Below, piece by piece: positions 43,670-51,450 of a stretch of 64,000 nt of DNA. The position numbers were made by a program, and so were the translations under genes. The notes under the pieces are model-generated. The model was not told the DNA's origin and did no database searches. It worked only from the letters and a program-made list of their open reading frames with translations. Positions within the stretch are counted from its first letter, which is position 1; every line of letters begins with the position of its first letter. Source of the DNA: Flavonifractor sp. An92 (GTDB taxonomy: Bacteria > Bacillota > Clostridia > Oscillospirales > Oscillospiraceae); NCBI RefSeq assembly GCF_002159175.1, contig NZ_NFGZ01000013.1:1-64000 (forward strand). Direction: 5' to 3'.

Positions 43670-45190
43670 ATGGATAAACTCTTCGGCGTGGACTTTGGCA
43701 CCGGCGGGTGCAAGGCCACCGTCATCGACCTGGAGGGCAACATCTGCGCCACCGCTTTTGAGGAATATCCCTCTGAGCACCAGAAGCCCGGCTGGTCCGA
43801 GCAGGACCCGGCCCTCTGGATCCAGGCCTTCTGCAATACCGTGCGGGCCTGCCGGGAGCAGATGGCGGACGGCTTCGAGGGCGTCCTGGGTCTGGCGGTC
43901 ACCGCCTCCACCCACAATGCCGTGCTGGTGGACAAAGAGGGACAGGTCATCCGCCGCTGCATCATGTGGAACGACCAGCGCAGCGGCGACCAGTGCCGCC
44001 GCCTGAAGGAGGCCCACGGCGACCTCATCTTCCGCATCGGCATGCAGATGCCCACCCCCACCTGGACCCTGCCCCAGCTCATGTGGGTGAAGGAGCACGA
44101 GCCGGAGCACTACGCCAGGATCCACCGCCTCTATTTCACCAAGGACTACATCCGCGCCTGGGTCACCGGGGACTTCTGCACCGACGTGGTGGACGCCCAG
44201 GGCAGCCTCCTCTACGACGCCCGGAACCGCTGCTGGTCGCCGGAGCTGTGCGGCCTCATTGACCTGCCCCTCTCGGTGATGCCCGAGATCCGCGGCTCCA
44301 AGGACATCGTGGGCACCGTGCGGGCCGAGGTGGCCGCTCAGACCGGTCTGCCCGAGGGCCTGCCGGTCATCGCCGGGTGCTCCGACACCGCCGCGGAGGA
44401 CTTCAGCGCCGGCGCAGTCCGGGCCGGCCAGATCATCGTCAAGCTGGCCACCGCTGGCAATGTGAACCTGGTCACCGACGAGGCGGCGCCCCACGCCAAG
44501 TCCTTCACCTACCCCTACTCGGTGGAGGGCAAGTGGTACACCGTCACCGCCACCAACAGCTGTGCCTCGGCCTACCGCTGGATGCGGGACGCCCTCTACC
44601 CCGCCGAGAAGGAGCTGTGCGAGGCCAAGGGCGAGGATGTGTACCTGCTCATGGACCAGCAGGCCGCCGAGTCTCAGCTGGGCGCCCGGGGCCTCCTGTT
44701 CCACCCCTTTCTGCTGGGAGAGCGCTGCCCCTACTTCAACCCCAACGCCCGGGGCGACTTCTTCGGCGTGAGCATGGTCCACACCAAGGGCGACTTTGCC
44801 CGGGCTCTGCTGGAGGGCGTGGCGTTCAGCCTGTACGACTGCCTCCAGGTACTGAAGAACTTCACCGATAACATGGCCGACATCGTGGTCATCGGCGGCG
44901 GAGCCAAGAGCCCGCTGTGGAGCCAGATCGTCAGCGACGTGTTCGGCCTGGAGGTCAAGCAGCCGGAGCACGCCGAGTCCTCCTTCGGCGGCGCGCTGCT
45001 GGCCGGTGTGGGCGTGGGCGCCTTCCCGGACGAGCTGGAGGCCGCACGGCGGTGCATACGCATGAAGCGGACCTACCGGCCCAACGCGGAGAACCACGCC
45101 AAGTACGAAAAGCTCTTTGCCATCTACAAAGAGGTGACCGAGGTCTCCGCTCCCCTGTGGGAGAAGCTGGCTGCGCTGGACGAGGCCTAA
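43670..45190 (+). CDS. FGGY-family carbohydrate kinase
   Basis: 506 residues. FGGY features: GVDFGTGGCKATVIDLEGN (phosphate-1 loop), MWNDQRSGDQ, DYIRAWVTGDFCTDVVDAQGSLLYDARNRCW, the catalytic Asp in GCSDTAAED, and VVIGGGAKSPLWSQIVSDVFGLEV (adenosine loop). Closest by eye to xylulokinase-like members. It phosphorylates a sugar or polyol, probably the product of the upstream dehydrogenase. GGGGAACT precedes the start. Ends before a GC-rich hairpin. Confidence 0.9.
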   Translation: MDKLFGVDFGTGGCKATVIDLEGNICATAFEEYPSEHQKPGWSEQDPALWIQAFCNTVRACREQMADGFEGVLGLAVTASTHNAVLVDKEGQVIRRCIMWNDQRSGDQCRRLKEAHGDLIFRIGMQMPTPTWTLPQLMWVKEHEPEHYARIHRLYFTKDYIRAWVTGDFCTDVVDAQGSLLYDARNRCWSPELCGLIDLPLSVMPEIRGSKDIVGTVRAEVAAQTGLPEGLPVIAGCSDTAAEDFSAGAVRAGQIIVKLATAGNVNLVTDEAAPHAKSFTYPYSVEGKWYTVTATNSCASAYRWMRDALYPAEKELCEAKGEDVYLLMDQQAAESQLGARGLLFHPFLLGERCPYFNPNARGDFFGVSMVHTKGDFARALLEGVAFSLYDCLQVLKNFTDNMADIVVIGGGAKSPLWSQIVSDVFGLEVKQPEHAESSFGGALLAGVGVGAFPDELEAARRCIRMKRTYRPNAENHAKYEKLFAIYKEVTEVSAPLWEKLAALDEA

Positions 45191-45211
45191 AATAAACCGA
45201 TCGCACCAGGA

Positions 45212-45238
45212 GAGCCCCGGGGCATCGCCCCGGGGCTC
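45212..45238 (+). terminator. GC-rich hairpin, probable terminator of kinase operon
   Basis: gagccccgggg (45212-45222) pairs with ccccggggctc (45228-45238), followed by only a short T stretch (ggttccattt). Confidence 0.65.
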
Positions 45239-45280
45239 GGTTCCATTTGGCGGTCCGGTCTGCAAAAAGCGCAAATGGGT

Positions 45281-45309
45281 TTGACAAGCCAAGGATCCTT
45301 CGGTATGAT
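45281..45309 (+). promoter_or_regulatory. Near-consensus sigma-A promoter
   Basis: TTGACA (45281-45286), a 17-bp spacer and TATGAT (45304-45309). The transcript should start near 45316, just before the riboswitch. Confidence 0.88.
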
Positions 45310-45328
45310 AGGAGCTGACAACGGAACA

Positions 45329-45396
45329 CGCCTATATAAGTCCATGATTCGGATGGACGTTTCTACCAACTGCCTAACAGTTGACTATATGGTATT
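45329..45396 (+). ncRNA. Purine riboswitch aptamer (guanine-type, C at specificity position)
   Basis: Elements in order: P1 5' strand and J1/2 TATAA (45334-45338), P2 gtccat/atggac closing the loop GATTCGG, J2/3 GTTTCTACC (45359-45367) identical to the xpt aptamer, P3 aactg/cagtt with a CC-bearing loop for the kissing contact, then J3/1 GACTATATGG with C (45385) at the position equal to C74. C74 selects guanine-like ligands over adenine. The gene downstream is an 8-oxoguanine deaminase, so guanine, xanthine or 8-oxoguanine may be the ligand. Confidence 0.9.
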
Positions 45397-45436
45397 CGCA
45401 TCTGCGATACTGACGGTCACTGAGAGGCGGTTTTTT
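45368..45436 (+). terminator. Riboswitch expression platform: terminator competing with P3 of the aptamer
   Basis: AACTGCCT (45368-45375, P3 5' arm) pairs with AGGCGGTT (45425-45432). CAGTTGAC (45378-45385, P3 3' arm and J3/1) pairs with GTCACTG (45416-45422) with one bulge. An inner hairpin (gtattcgca / tgcgatac, 45392-45409) caps it and six T (45431-45436) follow. It cannot form together with the folded aptamer, so ligand binding should prevent termination (ON switch). Confidence 0.78.
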
Positions 45437-45508
45437 GTTTGTCCGGGCGATCCCGCCCATGGAGGCGCTGGAACGTTGATCCTGCTCGATCCGATCGGAG
45501 GAATGGAA

Positions 45509-46864
45509 ATGTCTTCTCTGCTCATTCGCAACGCCGCTCATATTGTGACCTGTGACCATCAGGACCGGGTGTATGACCACGCCGACCTGCTGATCCGGGA
45601 CGGCGTGATCGCCGCCATCGGCGCGGTGGACCAGCCGGCGGACGAGGTGATCGACGCCGCGGGCTGCATCGTGTACCCCGGACTCATCAACACCCACCAC
45701 CATCTCTATCAGGTATTCAGCCGCAACCTGCCCCAGGTGCAGAACATGGAGCTCTTCGACTGGCTCCGGACGCTGTACGAGATCTGGAAGAACCTGGACG
45801 GCGACGTGGTCTACCACAGCTCCCTCACCGGTATGGGCGAGCTGATGAAAAATGGCTGCACCACCTGTTTTGATCACCACTATGTGTTCCCCAATGACCA
45901 CGCGGAGGGCCTGCTGGAGCGCCAGTTTGCCGCCGCGGAGGACCTGGGCATCCGCATGTACGCCTCCCGCGGGAGCATGGACCTGAGCAAAAAGGACGGC
46001 GGCCTGCCGCCGGACAGCGTGGTCCAGTCGGTGGACCGCATCCTGGACGACTGCCGCCGGGCGGTGGAGCGCTTCCACGACCCCGCCCCCTACTCCATGC
46101 GCCGGGTGGCGCTGGCCCCCTGCTCCCCCTTCAGCGTCTCGGAGGAGCTGCTGCGCCAGTCCGCCATCCTGGCCCGGGACCTGGGCGTGCGCCTGCACAC
46201 CCACCTGTGCGAGACCAAGGACGAGGAGAACTATGTGCTGGAGCGCTTCGGCATGCGCCCCTTGGCCTATATGGAGTCCCTGGGCTGGATCGGCTCCGAC
46301 GTGTGGTACGCCCACGGCATCCACTTCAACGACGAGGAGCTGCACCGTCTGGCGGAGACCGGCACCGGCGTGGCCCACTGCCCCATCTCCAACATGAAGC
46401 TCTCCTCCGGTGTGTGCCGCATTCCCGACATGCTCCGGCTGGGGGTGCCGGTGGGCCTGGCCGTGGACGGCAGCGCCTCCAACGACGGCTCCAACCTGCT
46501 GGAGGAGCTGCGGGTGGCCTATCTGCTCCACCGCCTCCAGTCCAGCCACCAGGCCCCCAGCGGCTACGACCTGCTGAAGCTGGCCACGGCGGGCAGCGCC
46601 CGCATCCTGGGCCGGGATGACATCGGCACGCTGGAGCCCGGCAAGGCCGGCGACTGCTTCCTGGTGCGCACCAACCGGCTGGAGCTGGTGGGCGCGGACC
46701 TGGACCCCAAGTCCATGCTGGCCACCGTGGGCCTCAAGGGCAGCGTGGATTACACCGTCGTCAACGGCAAGGTCACCGTGCGGGAGGGCCATCTGACCCG
46801 CCTGGACGAGGGCGTGGAGGCCGAACGGGCCGCTGCCCTGGTCCGCACCTATCTGGCGCGCTGA
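45509..46864 (+). CDS. 8-Oxoguanine deaminase (amidohydrolase superfamily)
   Basis: 451 residues from ATG 45509; CGGAGG lies 7 nt upstream, and ATG 45503 is too close. It closely resembles the recalled Pseudomonas PA0142 enzyme: PGLINTHHHLYQVFSRNLP (metal-binding His pair), MELFDWLRTLY, GCTTCFDHHYVFP, ALAPCSPFSV, HTHLCETKDEENY, WYAHGIHFND, GTGVAHCPISNMKLSSG and AVDGSASNDGSNL (catalytic Asp). Reaction: hydrolytic deamination of 8-oxoguanine to urate and ammonia, in the cytosol. The purine riboswitch upstream supports a purine substrate. Urate would feed the xanthine-dehydrogenase-type enzyme encoded at 20-24 kb. Confidence 0.88.
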   Translation: MSSLLIRNAAHIVTCDHQDRVYDHADLLIRDGVIAAIGAVDQPADEVIDAAGCIVYPGLINTHHHLYQVFSRNLPQVQNMELFDWLRTLYEIWKNLDGDVVYHSSLTGMGELMKNGCTTCFDHHYVFPNDHAEGLLERQFAAAEDLGIRMYASRGSMDLSKKDGGLPPDSVVQSVDRILDDCRRAVERFHDPAPYSMRRVALAPCSPFSVSEELLRQSAILARDLGVRLHTHLCETKDEENYVLERFGMRPLAYMESLGWIGSDVWYAHGIHFNDEELHRLAETGTGVAHCPISNMKLSSGVCRIPDMLRLGVPVGLAVDGSASNDGSNLLEELRVAYLLHRLQSSHQAPSGYDLLKLATAGSARILGRDDIGTLEPGKAGDCFLVRTNRLELVGADLDPKSMLATVGLKGSVDYTVVNGKVTVREGHLTRLDEGVEAERAAALVRTYLAR

Positions 46865-46887
46865 TGGGACAGCGTCCGTAAAAAACA

Positions 46888-46920
46888 GGGCTCCGTCTGC
46901 CAAAGCAGACGGGGCCTCGG
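46888..46920 (+). terminator. Probable terminator after deaminase gene
   Basis: ggctccgtctgc pairs with gcagacggggcc around a CAAA loop (46889-46916); a short T tract (ggttta) follows. Confidence 0.65.
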
Positions 46921-46927
46921 TTTACGC

Positions 46928-46957
46928 GCGGAGCGCGGCAGAGCGGAGCGCGGCAGA
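46928..46957. repeat. Two perfect 15-bp tandem copies
   Basis: gcggagcgcggcaga occurs at 46928-46942 and again at 46943-46957, between the deaminase terminator and the tRNA terminator. Non-coding; probably replication slippage. Confidence 0.85.
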
Positions 46958-46964
46958 AAAACAA

Positions 46965-46993
46965 AAATCCCGGAACCATTTGGTTCCGGGATT
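46965..46993 (-). terminator. Terminator of tRNA-Val gene
   Basis: On the minus strand, aatcccggaacca pairs with tggttccgggatt right after the CCA end, followed by tttgttttt. Confidence 0.88.
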
Positions 46994-46997
46994 GATC

Positions 46998-47073
46998 TGG
47001 TGGACGATACAGGACTTGAACCTGTGACCTCCCGCACGTCAAGCGGATGCTCTACCAGCTGAGCTAATCGTCC
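46998..47073 (-). tRNA. tRNA-Val (anticodon GAC), CCA encoded
   Basis: Minus-strand 76-nt cloverleaf: acceptor GGACGAT with ATCGTCC, discriminator A plus encoded CCA; D-arm TAGCTCAGCTGGTAGAGC; anticodon stem TCCGC/GCGGG with loop TTGACGT (anticodon GAC, reading GUC/GUU); T-arm ACAGG TTCAAGT CCTGT. Confidence 0.95.
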
Positions 47074-47087
47074 AGACAGCGTAGTTT

Positions 47088-47116
47088 ATTATAGCGGGTG
47101 AGACGCGACTTGTCAA
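47088..47116 (-). promoter_or_regulatory. Consensus sigma-A promoter for tRNA-Val
   Basis: On the minus strand TTGACA (47116-47111), a 17-bp spacer and TATAAT (47093-47088), 15 bp before the mature tRNA 5' end. Confidence 0.92.
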
Positions 47117-47155
47117 CACTTTTTTCAAAAATTTTTTCGCGCCGGTTGGGAGGGG

Positions 47156-47184
47156 TTGGCACGGGTCCGGGCCTTTGCTATACT
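47156..47184 (+). promoter_or_regulatory. Sigma-A-type promoter
   Basis: TTGGCA (47156-47161), a 17-bp spacer and TATACT (47179-47184), about 50 nt upstream of the FabG-like gene. Confidence 0.75.
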
Positions 47185-47232
47185 GGAGGGCACAATATGC
47201 CCCGGCGGACCGGGGATCAGGAGGAATGGCAG

Positions 47233-47973
47233 ATGGAGATGCGGGGAGCGGTCCTCATCACCGGGGCCAGCCGGGGCATCGGCGCGGCCTGCGCCCGGCG
47301 CTTTGCCCGGGCGGGCTATCCGGTGGCCCTGAACTACAACCACTCGGAACAGGCGGCCCGGGCCCTGGCCGAGGAGCTAAGGGCTGAAGGGGCTCGGGTG
47401 GAGCTCTTCCGGGCCGACGTGGGCGACACGGAACAGGTGGAGCGGATGGTTGACAATGTGTTGGATAAATTTTGTCAACTTGACATTTTGATATGCAACG
47501 CGGGGGTGGCCAGACAACAGCTCTTCACCGACATCACCGACCAGGACTGGCGGGAGCTGTTCAACATCAACGTGGACGGCACCTTCCGCTGCTGCCGGGC
47601 GGTGCTGCCCCATTTCATCCACCGGAAGGCGGGGCGCATCGTCACGGTTTCCTCCATGTGGGGGGTCACCGGAGGGTCCTGTGAGGTGGCCTATTCGGCC
47701 ACAAAAGCGGCCATAATCGGCCTGACCAAGGCACTTGCCAAGGAAGTGGGGCCCTCGGGCATCACGGTCAACTGCGTGGCCCCCGGGGTCATCGACACCG
47801 ACATGAACGGCAATCTCACCGCCGAGGACCTGGAAGCCCTGCGGGAGGAGACGCCGCTGGAGCGCATCGGCCGCCCGGAGGACGTGGCGGAGAGCATTTT
47901 CTTCCTGGCGGGGGAGGGCGCGTCCTTCCTGACGGGCCAGGTGCTGTCTCCCAATGGTGGAATTCTCATCTGA
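47233..47973 (+). CDS. Short-chain dehydrogenase/reductase, FabG-like
   Basis: 246 residues from ATG 47233 (AGGAGGA 7 nt upstream). Classical SDR: LITGASRGIGAA (cofactor loop), ILICNAGVA, Ser in VTVSSMWG, catalytic YSATK, and the C-terminal SPNGGILI close to the FabG ending. The family reduces 3-oxoacyl-ACP, but stand-alone copies often act on other keto groups. It is not in a fatty-acid operon, so the substrate is open. Codons 47446-47500 are locally AT-rich, unlike the rest, and contain GTTGACA/TGTCAAC strings. Confidence 0.83.
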   Translation: MEMRGAVLITGASRGIGAACARRFARAGYPVALNYNHSEQAARALAEELRAEGARVELFRADVGDTEQVERMVDNVLDKFCQLDILICNAGVARQQLFTDITDQDWRELFNINVDGTFRCCRAVLPHFIHRKAGRIVTVSSMWGVTGGSCEVAYSATKAAIIGLTKALAKEVGPSGITVNCVAPGVIDTDMNGNLTAEDLEALREETPLERIGRPEDVAESIFFLAGEGASFLTGQVLSPNGGILI

Positions 47974-48035
47974 ATTTGTATGTATCTCACAGAAATACAA
48001 AGATAGATGTGGGGTGCATTGGTCACTTTCATAAG

Positions 48036-48064
48036 TTGACAATTTCGGACGCCGAGCGTATAAT
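48036..48064 (+). promoter_or_regulatory. Perfect consensus promoter inside a GTTGACA/TGTCAAC palindrome
   Basis: TTGACA (48036-48041), a 17-bp spacer and TATAAT (48059-48064). GTTGACA (48035-48041) and its reverse complement TGTCAAC (48064-48070) bracket the promoter, a possible repressor arrangement. Confidence 0.88.
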
Positions 48065-48095
48065 GTCAACAACCTGTAAGGGAGGTACATTTGAA

Positions 48096-49292
48096 ATGAA
48101 AAAGATGCGTGTTCTGTCTTTGGCTATGGCGGCTGCCATGAGCCTGTCTCTGCTGGCCGGCTGCGGCGGCGGCACCAGCAGCGAGCCCTCCACCAACCCC
48201 GACAGCGGCTCCGGCAGCTCCACCGGCGCTGACGTCATCACGATCGGCGGCATCGGCCCCCTGACCGGCTCCGCCGCTGTGTACGGCCTGGCTACCAAGC
48301 AGGGCGCCGAGATCGCCATTGAGGAGATCAACGCTCTGGGCGGCCTGCAGTTCGCCCTGGACTCCCAGGACGACGAGGGCGCCACCGAGAAGGCCGTCAA
48401 CGCCTATGGCAAGCTGAAGGACAACGGCGCCAAGATCATCTACGGCTGCACCACCACCAACCCCTGCGTGGCCGTGGCTGCTGAGACCTACAATGACCGC
48501 TACTTCCAGCTGACCCCCTCCGCCTCCTCCACCGACGTCACCGCTGGCAAGGACAACGTGTTCCAGGTCTGCTTCACCGACCCCAACCAGGGCAAGACCG
48601 CTGCCGACTACATCAAGGAGAATAACCTGGGCACCAAGATCGCCGTCATCTACAACAACGGCGACGCCTACTCCACCGGCATCTACACCGCCTTCCAGGC
48701 GGAGGCCGATGAGATCGGCCTGGAGGTCGTGGCTGTCCAGACCTTCCCCGATGACACCAACGCCGACTTCACCGTGCAGCTGACTGCCGCCAAGGACGCC
48801 GGCGCCGACCTGGTGTTCATGCCCATCTACTACACCCCCGCTTCCCTGATCCTGAACCAGGCCAAGACCATGGGCTATGAGCCCACCTTCTTCGGCTGCG
48901 ACGGCATGGACGGCATCCTGGACCTGGAGGGCTTCGACACCTCTCTGGCCGAGGGCCTGATGCTCATGACCCCCTTCAACGCCTGGGGCGAGGATGAGCG
49001 CACCGTCAAGTTCGTGGAGGAGTACCAGGAAGCTTACGGCGGCATCCCCAACCAGTTCGCCGCGGACGGCTACGACTGCATCTACGCCATCTACGAGGCC
49101 TGTGAGAAGGCCGGCATCACCGCCGACATGAGCGCTCAGGACATCTGCGAGAAGCTCATCGCCACCTTCACCGACAGCAGCTTCAGCGTGGACGGCCTGA
49201 CCGGCACCGGCATGACCTGGGGCACCAACGGCGAGGTCTCCAAGGCCCCCGTGGTCGTCAAGGTCGAGGGCGGCGTGTACGTCACCCAGTAA
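48096..49292 (+). CDS. livJ: Branched-chain amino-acid ABC transporter binding lipoprotein LivJ
   Basis: 398 residues from ATG 48096 with TAAGGGAGGT about 10 nt upstream. Signal peptide with lipobox LLAGC, then a Ser/Gly linker. Type I periplasmic-binding fold: IGGIGPLTGSAAVYGLATKQGAEIAIEEIN, ALDSQDDEGATEKAVNAYGKL, YGCTTTNPCVAVAAE and LTPSASSTDVT. Role: extracellular receptor for leucine/isoleucine/valine or related amino acids. The Gly/Ala/Asp codon-rich gene is driven by a consensus promoter and followed by hairpins, as expected for the most abundant subunit. Confidence 0.92.
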   Translation: MKKMRVLSLAMAAAMSLSLLAGCGGGTSSEPSTNPDSGSGSSTGADVITIGGIGPLTGSAAVYGLATKQGAEIAIEEINALGGLQFALDSQDDEGATEKAVNAYGKLKDNGAKIIYGCTTTNPCVAVAAETYNDRYFQLTPSASSTDVTAGKDNVFQVCFTDPNQGKTAADYIKENNLGTKIAVIYNNGDAYSTGIYTAFQAEADEIGLEVVAVQTFPDDTNADFTVQLTAAKDAGADLVFMPIYYTPASLILNQAKTMGYEPTFFGCDGMDGILDLEGFDTSLAEGLMLMTPFNAWGEDERTVKFVEEYQEAYGGIPNQFAADGYDCIYAIYEACEKAGITADMSAQDICEKLIATFTDSSFSVDGLTGTGMTWGTNGEVSKAPVVVKVEGGVYVTQ

Positions 49293-49330
49293 TCACAAGC
49301 TCCCCCATCCATAAGTTGAGGGAACCCGAA

Positions 49331-49366
49331 AGAGAGGGTTGCCGGACCGTCGGCAGCCCTCTCTTT
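49331..49366 (+). terminator. Intra-operon terminator after livJ
   Basis: agagagggttgccg (49331-49344) pairs with cggcagccctctct (49351-49364) and a short T run follows. Probably partial, reducing permease expression relative to livJ. Confidence 0.8.
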
Positions 49367-49377
49367 TCTCCCTTTCC

Positions 49378-49433
49378 CTGTATGGCGGAAACGTCCGCGG
49401 CTGTTGTTGGCCGCGGAGGTTTTCGCCATACAG
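49378..49433 (+). promoter_or_regulatory. Long 24-bp hairpin in the livJ-livH spacer
   Basis: ctgtatggcg...tccgcggc (49378-49401) pairs almost perfectly with gccgcgga...cgccatacag (49410-49433) around an 8-nt loop. No T run follows, so it is not a normal terminator; an mRNA stabiliser or processing site is more likely. Confidence 0.65.
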
Positions 49434-49490
49434 CCCCGTTTCCGGGGTCCGTACCAAGAGACAAGAGAAACGAGAAAGAGGTGACCGTCT

Positions 49491-50369
49491 TTGAGTCTTC
49501 TCAATAACCTCATCAACGGCATCAGCCTGGGCAGTGTGTACGCCATCATCGCCCTGGGCTACACCATGGTCTACGGCATCGCCAAGATGCTGAACTTCGC
49601 CCACGGCGACGTTATCATGGTGGGCGCCTACATCTGCTTCTTTGCCACCGGCCAGTTCGGCCTGCCCCCCGTGGTGGGCGTCATCCTGGCCATGGTGGTG
49701 TGTACTGTGCTGGGCGTGGTCATCGAGCGCCTGGCCTACAAGCCCCTGCGGCAGGCCCCCTCTCTGGCCGTGCTCATCACCGCCATCGGCGTGAGCTATT
49801 TCCTCCAGAATTCCGCCCTGCTGCTGTGGAAGTCCGACCCCAAGAGCTTCACCTCCGTGGTGGGCAAGGGCTCCTTCAAGCTCTTTGACGGCCAGCTCAC
49901 CATCACCCATGTGGCCCTGGTCACCGTGGTCGCCTGCATCGTCATCATGCTGGCCCTGACCTGGTTCACCGGCAACACCAAGATGGGCAAGGCCATGCGC
50001 GCCTGCTCTGAGGACAAGGGCGCCGCCCTCCTCATGGGCATCGACGTCAACCGCACCATCTCCATGACCTTTGCCATCGGCTCCGCCCTGGCTGCCATCG
50101 CCGGCGCCCTGTACTGTTCCACCTACCCCACCCTGATGCCCACCACCGGCTCCCTCCCCGGCATCAAGGCCTTCACCGCCGCCGTGTTCGGCGGCATCGG
50201 CTCCATCCCCGGCGCCATGCTGGGCGGTATCCTGCTGGGTGTCATCGAGATCTTCGCCAAGGCCTTCAATACCCAGATCTCCGACGCGGTGGTCTTTGCC
50301 GTGCTCATCATCGTCCTGCTGGTGAAGCCCGCGGGCCTGCTGGGCAAGACCGTGCGCGAGAAAGTTTGA
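49491..50369 (+). CDS. livH: Branched-chain amino-acid ABC permease LivH
   Basis: 292 residues from TTG 49491 with AAGAGGTGA 6 nt upstream. About eight membrane helices. LivH signatures: NGISLGSVYAIIALGYTMVYGIAKMLNFAHGD, GVVIERLAYKPLR, ITAIGVSYFLQN and the EAA-like loop GKAMRACSEDKGAALLMGIDVNR. Channel subunit paired with LivM. Confidence 0.94.
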   Translation: MSLLNNLINGISLGSVYAIIALGYTMVYGIAKMLNFAHGDVIMVGAYICFFATGQFGLPPVVGVILAMVVCTVLGVVIERLAYKPLRQAPSLAVLITAIGVSYFLQNSALLLWKSDPKSFTSVVGKGSFKLFDGQLTITHVALVTVVACIVIMLALTWFTGNTKMGKAMRACSEDKGAALLMGIDVNRTISMTFAIGSALAAIAGALYCSTYPTLMPTTGSLPGIKAFTAAVFGGIGSIPGAMLGGILLGVIEIFAKAFNTQISDAVVFAVLIIVLLVKPAGLLGKTVREKV

Positions 50370-50379
50370 GGTGGCGGAC

Positions 50380-51450
50380 ATGAAAAAACTCACTCCCAGC
50401 CGCAAACGGCTGATCAACAACTCCATCACCTACGGCATGGTCATCGCTGCCTTCGTGATTATCCAGATCATGAAGGCCGGCGGCATGCTCTCCTCTTCCC
50501 TCCAGGGCCTGCTGGTGCCCATCTGTGCCTATGTCACCATGGCCATCGCCCTGAACCTGGTGGTGGGCATCTCCGGCGAGCTGAGCCTGGGCCACGCCGG
50601 CTTTATGAGCGTGGGCGCCTTCTCCGGTATGGTCTTTAACATCGCCATGCAGAGCGCCATCCCCGTCGCCCCCCTGCGCCTGCTGTGCGCCATGCTGGTG
50701 GGCGCGGTGTTCGCCGGCATCGCCGGCGTCATCGTGGGTGTGCCGGTGCTCCGCCTGCGGGGCGACTACCTGGCCATCGTCACCCTGGCCTTCGGCGAGA
50801 TCATCAAGAACATCATCAACATCCTCTACATCGGTGTGGATGAAAACGGCCTCCACTTCTCTACCCAGAACGAGGCGGCCCTGGGCCTGGCGGAGGGCGG
50901 CAAGGCCATCCTGAAAGGGCCGCTGGGCGTGACCACCAATGTGAAGCTCTCCACCTTCACCGCCGGATTTATTCTGGTGCTGGTGGCCATCACCGTGGTG
51001 CTCAACCTGGTCAACAGCCGCACCGGACGGGCGGTCATGGCCCTGCGGGACAACCGCATCGCCGCCGAGAGCGTGGGCATCGGTGCCACCAAGTATAAGC
51101 TCATTGCCTTCGTTACCTCTGCGGTGCTGGCCGGTGCGGCCGGCGCACTGTACGCCATGAACTACTCCTCCGTGGCGGCCAAGCAGTTCGACTTCAACGC
51201 CTCTATCCTGATCCTGGTGTTCGTGGTGCTGGGCGGCCTGGGCAACATCCGCGGCTCCATCATCGCCGCCGCCCTCCTGTACGTCCTGCCCGAGCTGCTC
51301 CGCGACTTCTACGATTTCCGCATGCTGATCTACGCCATCGTCCTCATTCTGGTGATGCTGGCCACCAATAATCCCACCTTCAAGCAGTTCTTCGGCGGCC
51401 TCTTCGCCCGTCTGGGCCGTGGCAGCCGGAAAGGAGGCGCACAGGAATGA
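50380..51450 (+). CDS. livM: Branched-chain amino-acid ABC permease LivM
   Basis: 356 residues from ATG 50380; GAGGTGG lies upstream, and the in-frame GTG at 50371 sits inside that ribosome site. About ten membrane segments. LivM signatures: NLVVGISGELSLGHAGFMSVGAF, LRLRGDYLAIVTLAFGEIIKN, GRAVMALRDNRIAAESVGI and VVLGGLGNIRGSI. Overlaps livG by 4 bp. Confidence 0.93.
   Translation: MKKLTPSRKRLINNSITYGMVIAAFVIIQIMKAGGMLSSSLQGLLVPICAYVTMAIALNLVVGISGELSLGHAGFMSVGAFSGMVFNIAMQSAIPVAPLRLLCAMLVGAVFAGIAGVIVGVPVLRLRGDYLAIVTLAFGEIIKNIINILYIGVDENGLHFSTQNEAALGLAEGGKAILKGPLGVTTNVKLSTFTAGFILVLVAITVVLNLVNSRTGRAVMALRDNRIAAESVGIGATKYKLIAFVTSAVLAGAAGALYAMNYSSVAAKQFDFNASILILVFVVLGGLGNIRGSIIAAALLYVLPELLRDFYDFRMLIYAIVLILVMLATNNPTFKQFFGGLFARLGRGSRKGGAQE

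Noticed and set aside
45275-45508. In-frame N-terminal extension of the 8-oxoguanine deaminase
   Set aside because: It overlaps the promoter, riboswitch and terminator; ATG 45509 has the ribosome site and gives the family N-terminus.
47441-47500. Promoter inside the FabG-like gene (TTGACA strings)
   Set aside because: No -10 at proper spacing; the string lies in conserved coding sequence.
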